A DNA stretch of 64,000 nucleotides, from the NCBI GenBank assembly GCA_963695805.1, contig CAVOHV010000008.1, positions 62,001 through 126,000 on the forward strand. The letters are read 5' to 3'. This document shows, in pieces, positions 8,364 through 17,000 of this stretch; within the stretch, counting starts at the first letter, position 1, and the number at the start of each line of letters is the position of its first letter. The notes below the pieces were generated by a model. It was not told where the DNA came from. It did no database searches and saw only the letters and a list, made by a program, of their open reading frames with translations. Position numbers and translations under genes: made by a program. Origin of the DNA: DASUPK01 sp963695805. Lineage in GTDB: Bacteria; Actinomycetota; Thermoleophilia; Solirubrobacterales; 70-9.

Positions 8364-8807
8364 ATGGCCGTCGTACAGCCTCCTGACCAGCACGTGGAAG
8401 AGAATCTGCTGCGTGAGCTGGAGCGAGTGGACGAGATGCTGCTGGAAGAGCTGGAGCGCGTGGACGACATGCTCATGCGGATTGGGGCCGCAATCGACCA
8501 ATTGCCGGAGCGAATCGCCTCGGCCAGTAGGAGCGAGGTCAGGCCCGTATCGGGCAATGGAACGAGGGCAGCCGGACCAGCGCGATCCCGGACGTCCACG
8601 CGACCGTTCGACCCCTATGGGGAGGACGAGGTCGAGGCGGCGGAGGACAAAAGGTCAGCGGCTAGCCAGGTGGCCAGGAAGCTTCAGGGCTGGGTAGCAG
8701 CTTATGTGCCAGACCGGGAGGCGCTGGGATTCGCGACCCTCTCGCTGACCGTTGCCTTGCTTGCTACCGCCATCGCTGTGTTCGGCTTGATCGTTGCTGT
8801 CTTTTAA
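8364..8807 (+). CDS. hypothetical protein with coiled coil and C-terminal membrane anchor
   Basis: A 147-residue protein I do not recognise. Residues 10-45 contain two near-identical repeats, LRELERVDEML and LEELERVDDML, predicted to form a coiled coil. A Ser/Pro/Arg-rich linker follows, and residues 120-147 form one long hydrophobic segment ending at the stop (LATAIAVFGLIVAVF), so it is probably tail-anchored. It converges on a broken SulP gene with 4 bp of overlap. The good composition bias and the anchor support a real gene, but its role is unknown. Confidence 0.5.
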   Translation: MAVVQPPDQHVEENLLRELERVDEMLLEELERVDDMLMRIGAAIDQLPERIASASRSEVRPVSGNGTRAAGPARSRTSTRPFDPYGEDEVEAAEDKRSAASQVARKLQGWVAAYVPDREALGFATLSLTVALLATAIAVFGLIVAVF

Positions 8808-9076
8808 TCCGGGCGCGGGCGCGGAGCCCTCACGGCTGAGAAGGTCGACAGCCCAGGTATCGCCTGCAAAGGCCCGAACGCCGCGTAGCCGATCAAGCAG
8901 AGGACCGACGTGTACAGCCCGGTGATCGCCGGCAGGCCGGCAAGCTGGGCGTAGGCCATTCTCTGGGGTACCAGCAGCGTGGTCAGCACGAGGCCGGCGA
9001 CAACGTCGCGCCACAACCACGACCCGCGATAGGACGCGAGCATCCGGGCACCAGGCAGTGATCTGACCAGCTTCAT
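8804..9076 (-). pseudogene. SulP family anion permease, N-terminal fragment
   Basis: Ninety residues closely follow the start of SulP/STAS sulfate permeases: WRDVVAGLVLTTLLVPQ and GLPAITGLYTSVLCLIGYA, the conserved first two membrane segments. Intact family members exceed 500 residues. Here the sequence turns into a short unrelated tail (APRPRPD) and stops, so at least 80% of the gene is missing. It is a deletion remnant. Confidence 0.7.
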
Positions 9077-9173
9077 TTACGGTTCACCAAGGTCAAGCGA
9101 GGTCTGCAAACGAGAAACTCCACGCCCCCATAGGAGATGCTTACCGTACGTAGGTGGTACCGCGAAGGAGACC

Positions 9174-10598
9174 GTGGTGACTGAGACCGGTATGGCCAAC
9201 CTCGAGAAGATCGACCACATCGTCGTCCTGATGCTCGAGAATCGCTCCTTCGACCACATGCTCGGGTATCTCTCGCTGGAGGGTGGTCGCGGCGAGGTCG
9301 ATGGTCTGCGGGCGGAGTTCGCGAACGAGCATGGCGGGCGCTCCTATCCGGTCCACCATCTCGACAGCACGGTGATCGAGGACGATCCCAACCACTCCGC
9401 CAGCGCCGTCGACCTCCAGATCGGGGGCGGCAAGATGGACGGCTTCGTAGAGAGCTACGCCGAGACGCTCTCCGCCAACGACCTCCCGGATGCTGATCCC
9501 GGTCGCGTGATCGGCTATTACAACGCCGCCGACGTCCCGGTCTACGACCACCTGGCGAGCGAGTTCGCGATCTGCGATCGCTGGTTCAGCTCGGTTCCCG
9601 GGGCGACCTGGCCGAACCGTCTATACGCGATTTGCGGTCGTGCCGCCGGCAGTCGCGATGACCGGCCGCTCCACCTCCCGCCCATGTACAACCAACCCTC
9701 GTTCGTGCGACACCTCGACGCCAACGACATCTCGTGGCGCTGGTACTCGTTCGAGGCGGGGACCCTGCGCTTCGCCGACGGGCACTACAAGCTGGGCCAC
9801 CACCACAGCTTCGCGTTCTTCAGCAAGACCAACTTGAACTGGAGGACGAGTCTCGAGCTCAGGATGGACGCGAAAGCGCCCAGCTTCCTCGAAGACGCCG
9901 CCAATGGTGCGCTGCCGTCGGTCTCATGGATCGACCCGAACTTCAGCAACTTCAACCCGATCGGCTTTCAGCCCAACGACGACCACCCGCCCGCCGACAT
10001 CAAGGACGGACAGGAGCTTGTGCTCGCCGTCTACCACGCGCTCGCAGCAAGCCCCCAATGGGAAAAGACGCTCCTCATCATCTTCTACGACGAGCACGGC
10101 GGCTTCTTCGATCACGTCGCGCCGCCCGCGGCGCCCGACGACGACCCCGACACGTTCGGACGCTACGGCGTGCGGATACCGGCCCTGGTCGTCTCGCCGT
10201 GGGTGGAGCCGGGGTCCCTATCCAAGACGCTCTTCGATCACACGTCGATCATGAAGACGATTCTCCTGCGCTTTTGCCCGGAAGCCCTCGACGAGCCAGA
10301 GCGGCACCAAGGGCGGTTTGCCCGGCTCAGAAGCGCGGGGCACCCCCGCCACATGGGAACGCGCGTGTCGCGGGCCAATGATCTCGGAGAACTTCTCACA
10401 CGTAGGACGCCACGGCGCGCGGCGGACCGGTGGGCGCTGATAGAGGACGCCGCGGCGCGCGCGGCCGTGAGAACGGAAGGCGCGGCACTCGAAGGTGAGG
10501 ATCCGCTCGATCGCCGGCCGGCGACGGAGCTCCAGATCCGTCTCGCCGCCGCGACTCGCGAGCTGAGAAGACGAGGGCATCCGGCAGACCGGCCGTAG
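9174..10598 (+). CDS. phosphoesterase family protein (phospholipase C / acid phosphatase type)
   Basis: About 474 residues. The N-terminal motif HIVVLMLENRSFDHMLGY is the signature of the bacterial phosphoesterase family PF04185, which includes non-hemolytic phospholipase C and AcpA; metal-binding positions recur as YDEHGGFFDHV (about residue 303) and FDHTSIMKT (about 355). The family hydrolyses phospholipid head groups or phosphomonoesters. Most members are exported by Tat, but no signal peptide is visible here. GTG codons at 9174 and 9177 are both possible starts after AAGGAG. The last ~90 residues, Arg-rich, look loosely conserved. The gene ends just before a tRNA-Pro-derived repeat. Confidence 0.85.
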   Translation: MVTETGMANLEKIDHIVVLMLENRSFDHMLGYLSLEGGRGEVDGLRAEFANEHGGRSYPVHHLDSTVIEDDPNHSASAVDLQIGGGKMDGFVESYAETLSANDLPDADPGRVIGYYNAADVPVYDHLASEFAICDRWFSSVPGATWPNRLYAICGRAAGSRDDRPLHLPPMYNQPSFVRHLDANDISWRWYSFEAGTLRFADGHYKLGHHHSFAFFSKTNLNWRTSLELRMDAKAPSFLEDAANGALPSVSWIDPNFSNFNPIGFQPNDDHPPADIKDGQELVLAVYHALAASPQWEKTLLIIFYDEHGGFFDHVAPPAAPDDDPDTFGRYGVRIPALVVSPWVEPGSLSKTLFDHTSIMKTILLRFCPEALDEPERHQGRFARLRSAGHPRHMGTRVSRANDLGELLTRRTPRRAADRWALIEDAAARAAVRTEGAALEGEDPLDRRPATELQIRLAAATRELRRRGHPADRP

Positions 10599-10615
10599 GT
10601 GCCCCTCCATCTCCA

Positions 10616-10680
10616 AGTCGGGGCGACTGGATTTGAACCAGCGACCTTTCGGCCCCCAGCCGAGCGGATTCTTCAGGCGT
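10616..10680 (-). repeat. tRNA-Pro 3'-half repeat, copy 1
   Basis: From 10618 to about 10662 the sequence equals the intact tRNA-Pro(GGG) from its discriminator base through the anticodon loop, then passes into the shared extension (CCGAGCGGATT and GGCGTCTA) before diverging. The 5' half of the tRNA is absent, so it cannot give a functional tRNA. The rest of 10600-10857 shows no gene. Confidence 0.85.
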
Positions 10681-10857
10681 CTAGAGGGCGGCGACCTACG
10701 GACAGTCGTCTGAGACCAACGACACGGCGGATTCGGGTCCGAGGTCAATCTCGCCCGCGGCAATCGAGGTGTCGAACCGGATCAGCCCAGGGTCCTGGCT
10801 GAGACCTTTCCATCGGCGATCTCGACGGGACGGTGGTCTCTCCGTTTGGCATCGAAC

Positions 10858-11160
10858 CTAGACGAGCACCGGGTCGATCGACGCGTCAAAAATCGTTCGC
10901 TCCGGCGGCGCGCCGAGCAACTCAGGAAACATCGCCATGGCCCTGTGCACCTCCTGAGCTGATTCCTGTCGTTCTAGAGCGGCACCGTCCTCATAGATCG
11001 CGGTCGCGATGAACGAATCAGGCTCGTTCAGAACGCGGGCGATGTCGAAGTTGATGACGCCTTCCGTGGCTCGCGCCGGAGCGATGATCTCGGCGAGAGC
11101 AGCCATCAATTCGTCACTCTTGTCCGGTTTGGACCGGATTTTGAAGCGAAGAATGACCAT
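10858..11160 (-). CDS. antibiotic biosynthesis monooxygenase (ABM) domain protein
   Basis: A 100-residue ferredoxin-like alpha/beta protein of the ABM/YgiN type: an opening beta strand (MVILRFKIRSKP), helix ELMAALAEIIAPARATEGVINF, the strand pair SFIATAIYEDGAALERQ and helix VHRAMAMFPELL. Members act as small cofactor-free quinol monooxygenases or heme-degrading enzymes. It is a full-length single-domain member. A good GGAGCAAT-type Shine-Dalgarno precedes the ATG. Confidence 0.8.
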   Translation of the reverse strand: MVILRFKIRSKPDKSDELMAALAEIIAPARATEGVINFDIARVLNEPDSFIATAIYEDGAALERQESAQEVHRAMAMFPELLGAPPERTIFDASIDPVLV

Positions 11161-11319
11161 TGCTCCTCCATTGACTGGGATCCGTTGGACCCGATCATCC
11201 GATTCCAGCCCCGGAATCGCGCCCGGGAAAACCCTGGTCGCATGACCTGTTTTGTCGCCCGCCTGGCGCGAGACGGACGCAGGAATCGGGAAATTGGTGC
11301 GGAGCTGTTACCTCGTGGG

Positions 11320-11475
11320 ATGACGACGACCCAGAGGGTCGCGACCGTCACCGGCGGATCGCGGCGTATCGGCCGCGCCGTCGCGCGCAAGCTAAGCCAT
11401 CAGCGACTACGTCTAGTGACACCTGAAGACGGTGTTGACCAAGCTCCGGATCAGATCACGCGACCAGCGACCTGA
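11320..11475 (+). pseudogene. short-chain dehydrogenase N-terminal remnant
   Basis: The first 28 residues (RVATVTGGSRRIGRAVARKL) reproduce the Rossmann TGGSxxIG start of an SDR enzyme. The frame then loses similarity and stops within 25 codons; the catalytic Ser-Tyr-Lys region is absent. It is a fragment left by deletion. The remainder of 11161-11560 shows nothing else. Confidence 0.55.
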
Positions 11476-11560
11476 CCCGCGGTTTCACGGGCGCGAGCAA
11501 GCACGCCCTGGGGCAACCTCCGAGTCATACCGTCATTCCCTACACAGGAGCAGGAGCGTC

Positions 11561-12413
11561 ATGCCCTCAGCCACGATTACCGCGCAGGTCAAGCTCGATC
11601 GAGTTACACCTTCGCACTGTCGAGTCGTACTCGACAACCCCCCGCTCAACCTCATGGGTCCGGAATTCGTTCCGCAGATCCGAGAGATCGTGACCGCGCT
11701 CGAGAACGACGACCGAGTGAAAGTGGTGGTCTTCGAAAGTGCCGTCGACGGCTTCTTTCTGAATCACTCCGACTTCCTCGCGAACTTCGAGGATCTGACC
11801 AGCCTTCCGCAAGGTCCGACCGGCCTCGAGGCGTGGCCCGACGTCCTCGTGCGCCTGACGCGCGCCCCATTCGTTTCGATCGCGCTGATCCGGGGGCGGG
11901 CGACCGGAAACGGCAGTGAGCTCGCGCTCGCCTGTGACATGAGCTTCGCGAGCCGAGAGAAAGCGCTCTTGTCGCAGTTTGAAGTGGGCGTGGGCCTCGT
12001 CGCTGGTGGCGGGCCGATGGCGAGATTGCCGCGGGTCATGGGACGGGGACGCGCCCTCGAAGTGCTCCTGAGCGCAGACGACACCCGAGGCCCCGAGGCT
12101 GAGCTCCTGGGCTACGTGAACCGTGCGCTACCGGATGCCGAGCTGGACGATTTCGTTGACGCTCTCGCAACTCGGATCGCCTCGTTCGACAAGTGGGCGC
12201 TCGCCAACACCAAGCACCTCGTGAACGAAGCCAGTCTGCCACCCGACGTCGAAATCAGGGCGGGCTGGGACGCCTGCATGGCCTCCGTCAAGCGACCAGC
12301 GGCGCAGGAAACGAATCAAAGCCCTCCTGGAGGAAGGGTTCCAGAAGCCTGGAGACTCGGAAGATCGACTCGGGTTCTTCTTGGGAAACCTGGGCCTCGA
12401 GGGCGAGCGCTGA
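11561..12413 (+). pseudogene. enoyl-CoA hydratase/isomerase family gene with a single-base frameshift
   Basis: From the ATG at 11561 about 250 residues follow the crotonase fold: VVLDNPPLNLMG, the oxyanion-hole strand VSIALIRGRATGNGSELALACDM and FEVGVGLVAGGG. After residue 250 (AAQE) an extra A near 12309-12311 shifts the frame. Moving one frame over, the native tail RIKALLEEGFQKPGD and RLGFFLGNLGLEGER resumes and ends with TGA at 12411. The uncorrected frame runs out into junk to 12583. Because the catalytic core is intact, the product may still fold; it is either a recent mutation or a sequencing error. Confidence 0.75.
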
Positions 12414-12456
12414 ATCCCGACGGCCTATCTCACTATCTGAAAGGAAGCACACGACC

Positions 12457-12867
12457 ATGGACATACTCACCACCGCGAAGAAAATCGCTGACCGCGTCGA
12501 GGCCGAGTCGCTCGAACAGGACATACCCGTCGCAGTTACCGTCATCGACATCCACGGCAACGTCGTTCTCACCCACCGCATGACCGGAGCGCCCGCGTTC
12601 TCTCTCGAGCTCGCCGAGCGGAAGGCGTATACGTCCGCCCTGGTCGGCATGCGCACCGCTGACCTCGTCCCCCTCGTGCAACCAGGCGCGGACCTCTACC
12701 CCCTCCTCACCGTCTCCGGCGGTAGATACTCCGCGATCGGCGGCGGCGTGCCCCTCACCAGCGAGGACCAGGTGATCGCCGGCGTCGGAGTCAGCGGCGG
12801 AACGACGGAGGAGGACATCGCCATCGTCGAAACGGCAATGACAGATAAGTCGTTGCTACCGAGTTAG
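12457..12867 (+). CDS. GlcG/HbpS family heme-binding protein
   Basis: A 136-residue DUF336 protein. Its helix-strand start (ILTTAKKIADRVEAESLEQDIPVAVTVIDIHGN) and the conserved RMTGAPAFSLELAERKAYTSA and GGVPLTSEDQVIAGVGVSGG regions fit the HbpS/GlcG fold. HbpS of Streptomyces binds heme and modulates a sensor kinase; GlcG members accompany glycolate genes. AAGGAAG precedes the ATG at 12457. It follows the frameshifted hydratase by 43 bp. The stop codon abuts the start of a tRNA-Pro repeat, so its 3' end may have been shaped by the insertion. Confidence 0.85.
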   Translation: MDILTTAKKIADRVEAESLEQDIPVAVTVIDIHGNVVLTHRMTGAPAFSLELAERKAYTSALVGMRTADLVPLVQPGADLYPLLTVSGGRYSAIGGGVPLTSEDQVIAGVGVSGGTTEEDIAIVETAMTDKSLLPS

Positions 12868-12909
12868 TCGGGGCGACTGGATTTGAACCAGCGACCTTTC
12901 GGCCCCCAG
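12866..12909 (-). repeat. tRNA-Pro 3'-half repeat, copy 2, ending at the anticodon loop
   Basis: Positions 12868-12909 are identical to the intact tRNA-Pro from the discriminator to the anticodon loop. Identity stops within the loop, and the operator region of a toxin-antitoxin pair begins at once. This is the cleanest boundary among the copies and supports a crossover point at the anticodon loop. Confidence 0.85.
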
Positions 12910-12912
12910 GAG

Positions 12913-12937
12913 GATGTACATCAAGATGCTAAGATGC
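12913..12937 (+). promoter_or_regulatory. putative vapBC operator/promoter
   Basis: A perfect 10-bp palindrome GATGTACATC (12913-12922) is followed by a direct repeat AAGATGC (12923-12929, 12931-12937) immediately before the antitoxin ATG. The AT-rich, symmetric sequence contrasts with its surroundings and suits autoregulation by a ribbon-helix-helix antitoxin. Binding is inferred. Confidence 0.5.
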
Positions 12938-12941
12938 ACCC

Positions 12942-13187
12942 ATGGCGAAGGTCCGGACGACGCTGACAATCGATGACGAAGTGCTGCGCGCCGTGAAGCA
13001 CCGCGCGGCACGCGGCGGGATGCGCGAGAGCGAGGTGATTGAGGAGGCGCTACGGCGTGATCTGGGCGTCGACCTGCTCGACGAGCTCTGGTCTCGCAGA
13101 GACATGCCCGAGAAGGAGGCATCGAAGCTGGCGCTCGAAGCGCAGCACCAGACTAGAACGGGCAGGTCGCGCCGCAAACGTCGCTGA
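12942..13187 (+). CDS. ribbon-helix-helix antitoxin (VapB-like)
   Basis: An 81-residue protein. Residues 4-14 (VRTTLTIDDEV) form the DNA-binding beta strand, followed by the helix pair LRAVKHRAARGGMRESEVIEEALRR characteristic of RHH antitoxins. The acidic-to-basic C-terminal tail would wrap the toxin. It lies 3 bp before a PIN-domain gene in the usual antitoxin-first order. The pair sits directly beside a tRNA-Pro repeat, consistent with carriage on a mobile segment. Confidence 0.85.
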   Translation: MAKVRTTLTIDDEVLRAVKHRAARGGMRESEVIEEALRRDLGVDLLDELWSRRDMPEKEASKLALEAQHQTRTGRSRRKRR

Positions 13188-13190
13188 GAC

Positions 13191-13601
13191 GTGCGGGCGA
13201 TCCTCGACCCGAACGTCATCATCTCGGCGCTTCTCTCGCGCGACGGCGCGCCAGCCAAGGTCTTCCGCGCCTGGCTCGAGGGCCGGTTCGACCTGGTCAT
13301 CTCCCCGCTTCTGCTCGAAGAGCTGGAGCGGGCGCTCGGGTATCCGAAGCTGGCCGAGCGAATCTCCAAAGAGGAGTCCGTGGCGCTGATCGACTGGCTT
13401 CGGCGCGAGGCGCTCGTAGCACCCGATCCTGAACACCCACCCTCCGTCCAATCCGAGGACCCCGGCGACGACTACCTGGTGGCGCTCGCCGAGGCGGAGC
13501 GGGCGGCGCTGATCTCTGGCGACCGGCATGTCCTCGCGCTGACTCCGGAGCTGCCGGCGCTCACGGCGCGGGAGTTCCTGGCCATGGTCGGAGGCAATTG
13601 A
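13191..13601 (+). CDS. PIN domain toxin (VapC-like ribonuclease)
   Basis: A 136-residue PIN-domain protein of the COG1569 type. The acidic active-site residues are in place: Asp6 (LDPNVIISALL), a Glu in LLLEELERAL, the Asp pair in GDDYLVALAEA and Asp in SGDRHVL. PIN toxins cut tRNA or mRNA when freed from antitoxin. The GTG at 13191 directly follows the antitoxin stop, so the two are translationally coupled. Length is normal and the active site looks intact. Confidence 0.85.
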   Translation: MRAILDPNVIISALLSRDGAPAKVFRAWLEGRFDLVISPLLLEELERALGYPKLAERISKEESVALIDWLRREALVAPDPEHPPSVQSEDPGDDYLVALAEAERAALISGDRHVLALTPELPALTAREFLAMVGGN

Positions 13602-13604
13602 CGA

Positions 13605-14018
13605 TCACCCTTCGACGCTGAACTCCGTGTCGAGGCCGAGTGCTCTGTCGAAGCCGAGGCCGCCATTTCCGAAGTCTCGGCCAGGCCCACCCAGGAGCAC
13701 GTCGTTCCCCTCGCGGCCGCGCAGGCGGTCGTTCCCGCCATTGCCCATCAGGCGATCGTTGCCGCGACGGCCGGTGATCAGGTCGTTGCCCGGACCTCCG
13801 CGGAGCCAGTCCGGCCCCATGTTGCCCCGGATCACGTCGTCTTTGGTGCCTCCCTTGACGCGGTCGGCTCCAGGTCCGGCAATGATCAGGTCGTCACCCG
13901 GCCCCCCGCAGATCAGGTCATTGCCCTGCAGACCGTAGATCGTGTCGTCTCCCCCGCGGCCCCGGATCACGTCGCGACCGGCGGTGCCCACGATCCGATC
14001 AGGCCTGCTGGTACCCAT
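13605..14018 (-). CDS. RTX-type calcium-binding repeat protein, likely 3' part of the DUF11 gene
   Basis: About 137 residues made of consecutive nonapeptides of the GGxGxDxUx kind (RGGDDTIYGLQGNDLICGG and similar), which form a calcium-bound parallel beta-roll in secreted proteins. There is no signal peptide. In the same frame, upstream of the ATG, the sequence reads KKKCFFGHRVTIMGTSRPD, which looks like the natural lead-in of such a domain. The frame overlaps the end of the DUF11 gene by 20 bp at a run of AAG triplets. I think this is the C-terminal domain of that protein, separated by a frameshift. Confidence 0.7.
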   Translation of the reverse strand: MGTSRPDRIVGTAGRDVIRGRGGDDTIYGLQGNDLICGGPGDDLIIAGPGADRVKGGTKDDVIRGNMGPDWLRGGPGNDLITGRRGNDRLMGNGGNDRLRGREGNDVLLGGPGRDFGNGGLGFDRALGLDTEFSVEG

Positions 14019-17000
14019 GATCGTGACGCGGTGTCCGAAGAAGCACTTCTTCTTCGATCCGCTGGGGCCCCGGCGACGGCGGCTGGGTCACTCCGAGGTT
14101 GGTTCCCGCGCGGTTGTCCGCGGACCTGGCCTCGGGCTCATTGGCCGTGACCGAGGCCGTGTTGTTGAGCGTCTGTCCCGCCGCCGCGGTCTCGGCCCGG
14201 ACGGTGAGTTGCACCTGGGCCTGGCCGCCCGACGGAATCACCCCTAGCGTGCAAGTCACCGTGCCGGCGGACTCCGAGCACGTTCCCTGGCTGGGGTTGG
14301 CTGCGACGAATGAGAGCTCGGGCTGCAGCGGGTCGCTGAGCGTTACGCCGGTGGCATCGCTCGGGCCGCTGTTGCTGACGGTGAGGGTGTAGGTCGCGTT
14401 CTCGGCCGCCGGCACGCTGGACGGCGACACCGTCTTCTCTAGGTGCAGGTCCACCCGTTCCCCGACCGTGACCAGCGCCGAGTCGTTGTTGTTGCCCGGC
14501 GTCGGATCATCCGTCGTGCTCGAGACGGATGCCAGGTTGGCGAGCGTCAGGCCGTGGGACGACGCACCGGGCCGCAGTGTCACGGTGACGCTCGTGGTGT
14601 CGCTCGCCGCGACCGTGCCGAGGGCGCAGTGAACGACGTTCCCTTGCAGCCGGCACTCCGGTGAGGCGGAGACGAAGCTCAGGCCGGCCGGGACGGGATC
14701 GTCGATGGTGGCATTCTGCGCCTCGTGCGGCCCGTGATTGGTGACCGTCATGGTGAAGGTGTCGTCCGCGTCGATCGCCGGCGTCGCGTCGGCGGCTGTC
14801 TTCGTCAGCTCCAAATCGGCCTGCGGCTCCACCTGGATACTGGTGCCGGTCGTGTTGTTCGACAGATCCGGATCATGCGGGCTGGTGCTCGTGACCGTCG
14901 CGGTGTTGCTCACCGTGGACCCGGCGCCGGAAGCATTAATGGTCACGGTGATCGTGAAGGTCGCGCTGGCGCCCGAGGTGAGGTTGCCCGACGCGCAGGT
15001 GACGGTCCCCCCGGATTCGTTGCAGCCCGCCGACGCGGAGACGAAGGAGACATCGGACGGGAGGTTGTCGCTGACGCCCACGCCCGTCGCCGTCGAGGGC
15101 CCCGCGTTCGCTGCAATCAGCGTGTAGGTCACCGAGTCGCCGACCGAGGGGCTCGCGGCGCTGGCGGTCTTTATGAGCGAGACGTCGGCCGCGGGGGTGA
15201 CGGTGAGCCGATCGCTGTCGGTGCTGTTGCTCGGGATCGGGTCGAAGGTGCCGCTGCCGACGGTGACCACGTTTGTGATCGCGTCGCCCTGCACCGGGTC
15301 GGCCGGCGGGTTGACCGTCGCGGTAATGGTGACGGTGTGGCCGTCGCCGTTTGCCAGGTCACCGAAGTCGCAGTGAACGTTGTTCCCGGACGCATTGCAG
15401 CCCGGATCGTCAACGCTGTTGACCGTAAGGCCAGCGGGGACGTTGTCATCGAGAGTTGCGTTGACCGCGGTGGTCGGGCCGTTGTTGGTGAGCGCGAGGA
15501 TGACCGCGACGGTGTCGCCCGGATTGACGGGCCCGGTCTGGACTCCGCCGGTTCCTGCGTTGCTGTCGAAGGTCTTCGTCACGGCCAGGTCTGCGGCCGG
15601 TGTCGCGAGGTCGGTGGCGGTGGCCGTGTTGTTGCCCGGGTTCCGGTCAGTGCTCGTGGTGGTGATCGCGGCATCGTTGGAGAAGAACCCGCCCCCAGGA
15701 CCGGCGATCGTGCCATCCACGGTGATGTCCGGTGCCGCACCCGGCGCCACGGAGGCCAGCGTGCAGGTCAGCACGCCGCCGGTCCCGGGCGAGTTGCAGC
15801 TCCATCCGGATGCGCTCACGCTCGGGTTGAGGAGCTTTACCGGCAGCGGATCTCTCACGACGAGGCCTGTCGCCGTCCCAGGGCCGTTGTTCGCGGTTTG
15901 GATCGTGTAGGTGAAGTGGTCGCCGACAGCCGAGTTGTCGGGCCCGCCGCTCTTCGCGATCCGCACGTCGGCCGTGTTCTCAACGATCGCGCTGGCGGTG
16001 GCGTTGTTGTTCGAATTGTCTGGATCGGTGGTGCTGGTGGTGGCGCTGGCGCCGTTGTTGAGCGTCGTGTCGTTGGCCAGCACCCGCGCATCGATCGTGA
16101 TCGTGGCGGTGCCGCCCGGCACGATGGAGCCGAGGTTGCAGCTGACCGAGGTGTCGCAGGTTCCCTGGGTTGGGGCCGCGACAACCTGGTCGTAGTCCGA
16201 GCCGCTCAGCGAGTCGCTCATCGTCACGTTGGCGGCCGTCGAGGGGCCGGCGTTGTGAACGTCGACGACCCACTCGATCTGGCCGTCGCTCGCGACGGAG
16301 GGCGTCGTGGTCCGCTTCCTGACCTGAAGATCGGCCTGAGCCGTCGCTCCTGCGCTGTCGGTCGCCCGATTGTTCACCGGGTTGCCGTCGCCGCCGCCGG
16401 ACACCGAGGCCTGGTTGATCACGGTCGGGTCCAGCGAATCGTGCAGGTGCCCGTCCACCAGGACCGGCGGATAGCTCTGCCCGCCCGGCAGCACGTCGCT
16501 GCGAGAGCAGATGAGCGTCAGGCCCGCGACGTCGCAATTCCATCCCGGCCCACCCGCATTGGAGATCGAGTCGAAACCGGCGCTGCCGCTCGGGAATGTG
16601 TCGCTGACGGTGACCGGGCTGCCGTCCGTCGAGGCGGTACTCACGTTCGAGGCGACCAGCGTGAAGGTGGTGTCTCCGCCGGCCACGAAGGGCGGGTTGT
16701 GCTGCTTCGAGAGCATCAGGTCGGCGACATGGACAGTCGTCTTCGCCTCGGGAGTGAGCTGATTTACGAACGGTGTGCCGATCGTGTGGCCGCGGTAGTC
16801 GCTTGAGGCGCGATTGGTGATCACGTCTCCCTCGTGGTCCCCTGAGTCGACTGTCACGTCGAAGGTGGCACTTGCCGAGCCGCCATTCTCGACCAGAGTG
16901 CCGCCGCTGGTGGCGTTAGCACCTGTGCCCAAGCGGAAGCGCACGCTGTTCTGGCCGCCGACGAACTCGGCCTGATCGTCGGCGGAGGCGTCCGTCTGTG

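Noticed and set aside
10599..10763. Open frames translating the tRNA-Pro repeat (GWGPKGRWFKS peptides)
   Set aside because: The peptide is simply the translated tRNA 3' half; similar frames appear at every copy.
12305..12315. Programmed frameshift in the hydratase gene
   Set aside because: There is no slippery heptamer or following pseudoknot, and the family does not use one.
14725..16806. Long plus-strand open frame of about 690 codons opposite the DUF11 gene
   Set aside because: Arg/Gly/Val-rich translation with no domains; it is a G+C-driven shadow of the repeat-rich gene on the other strand.
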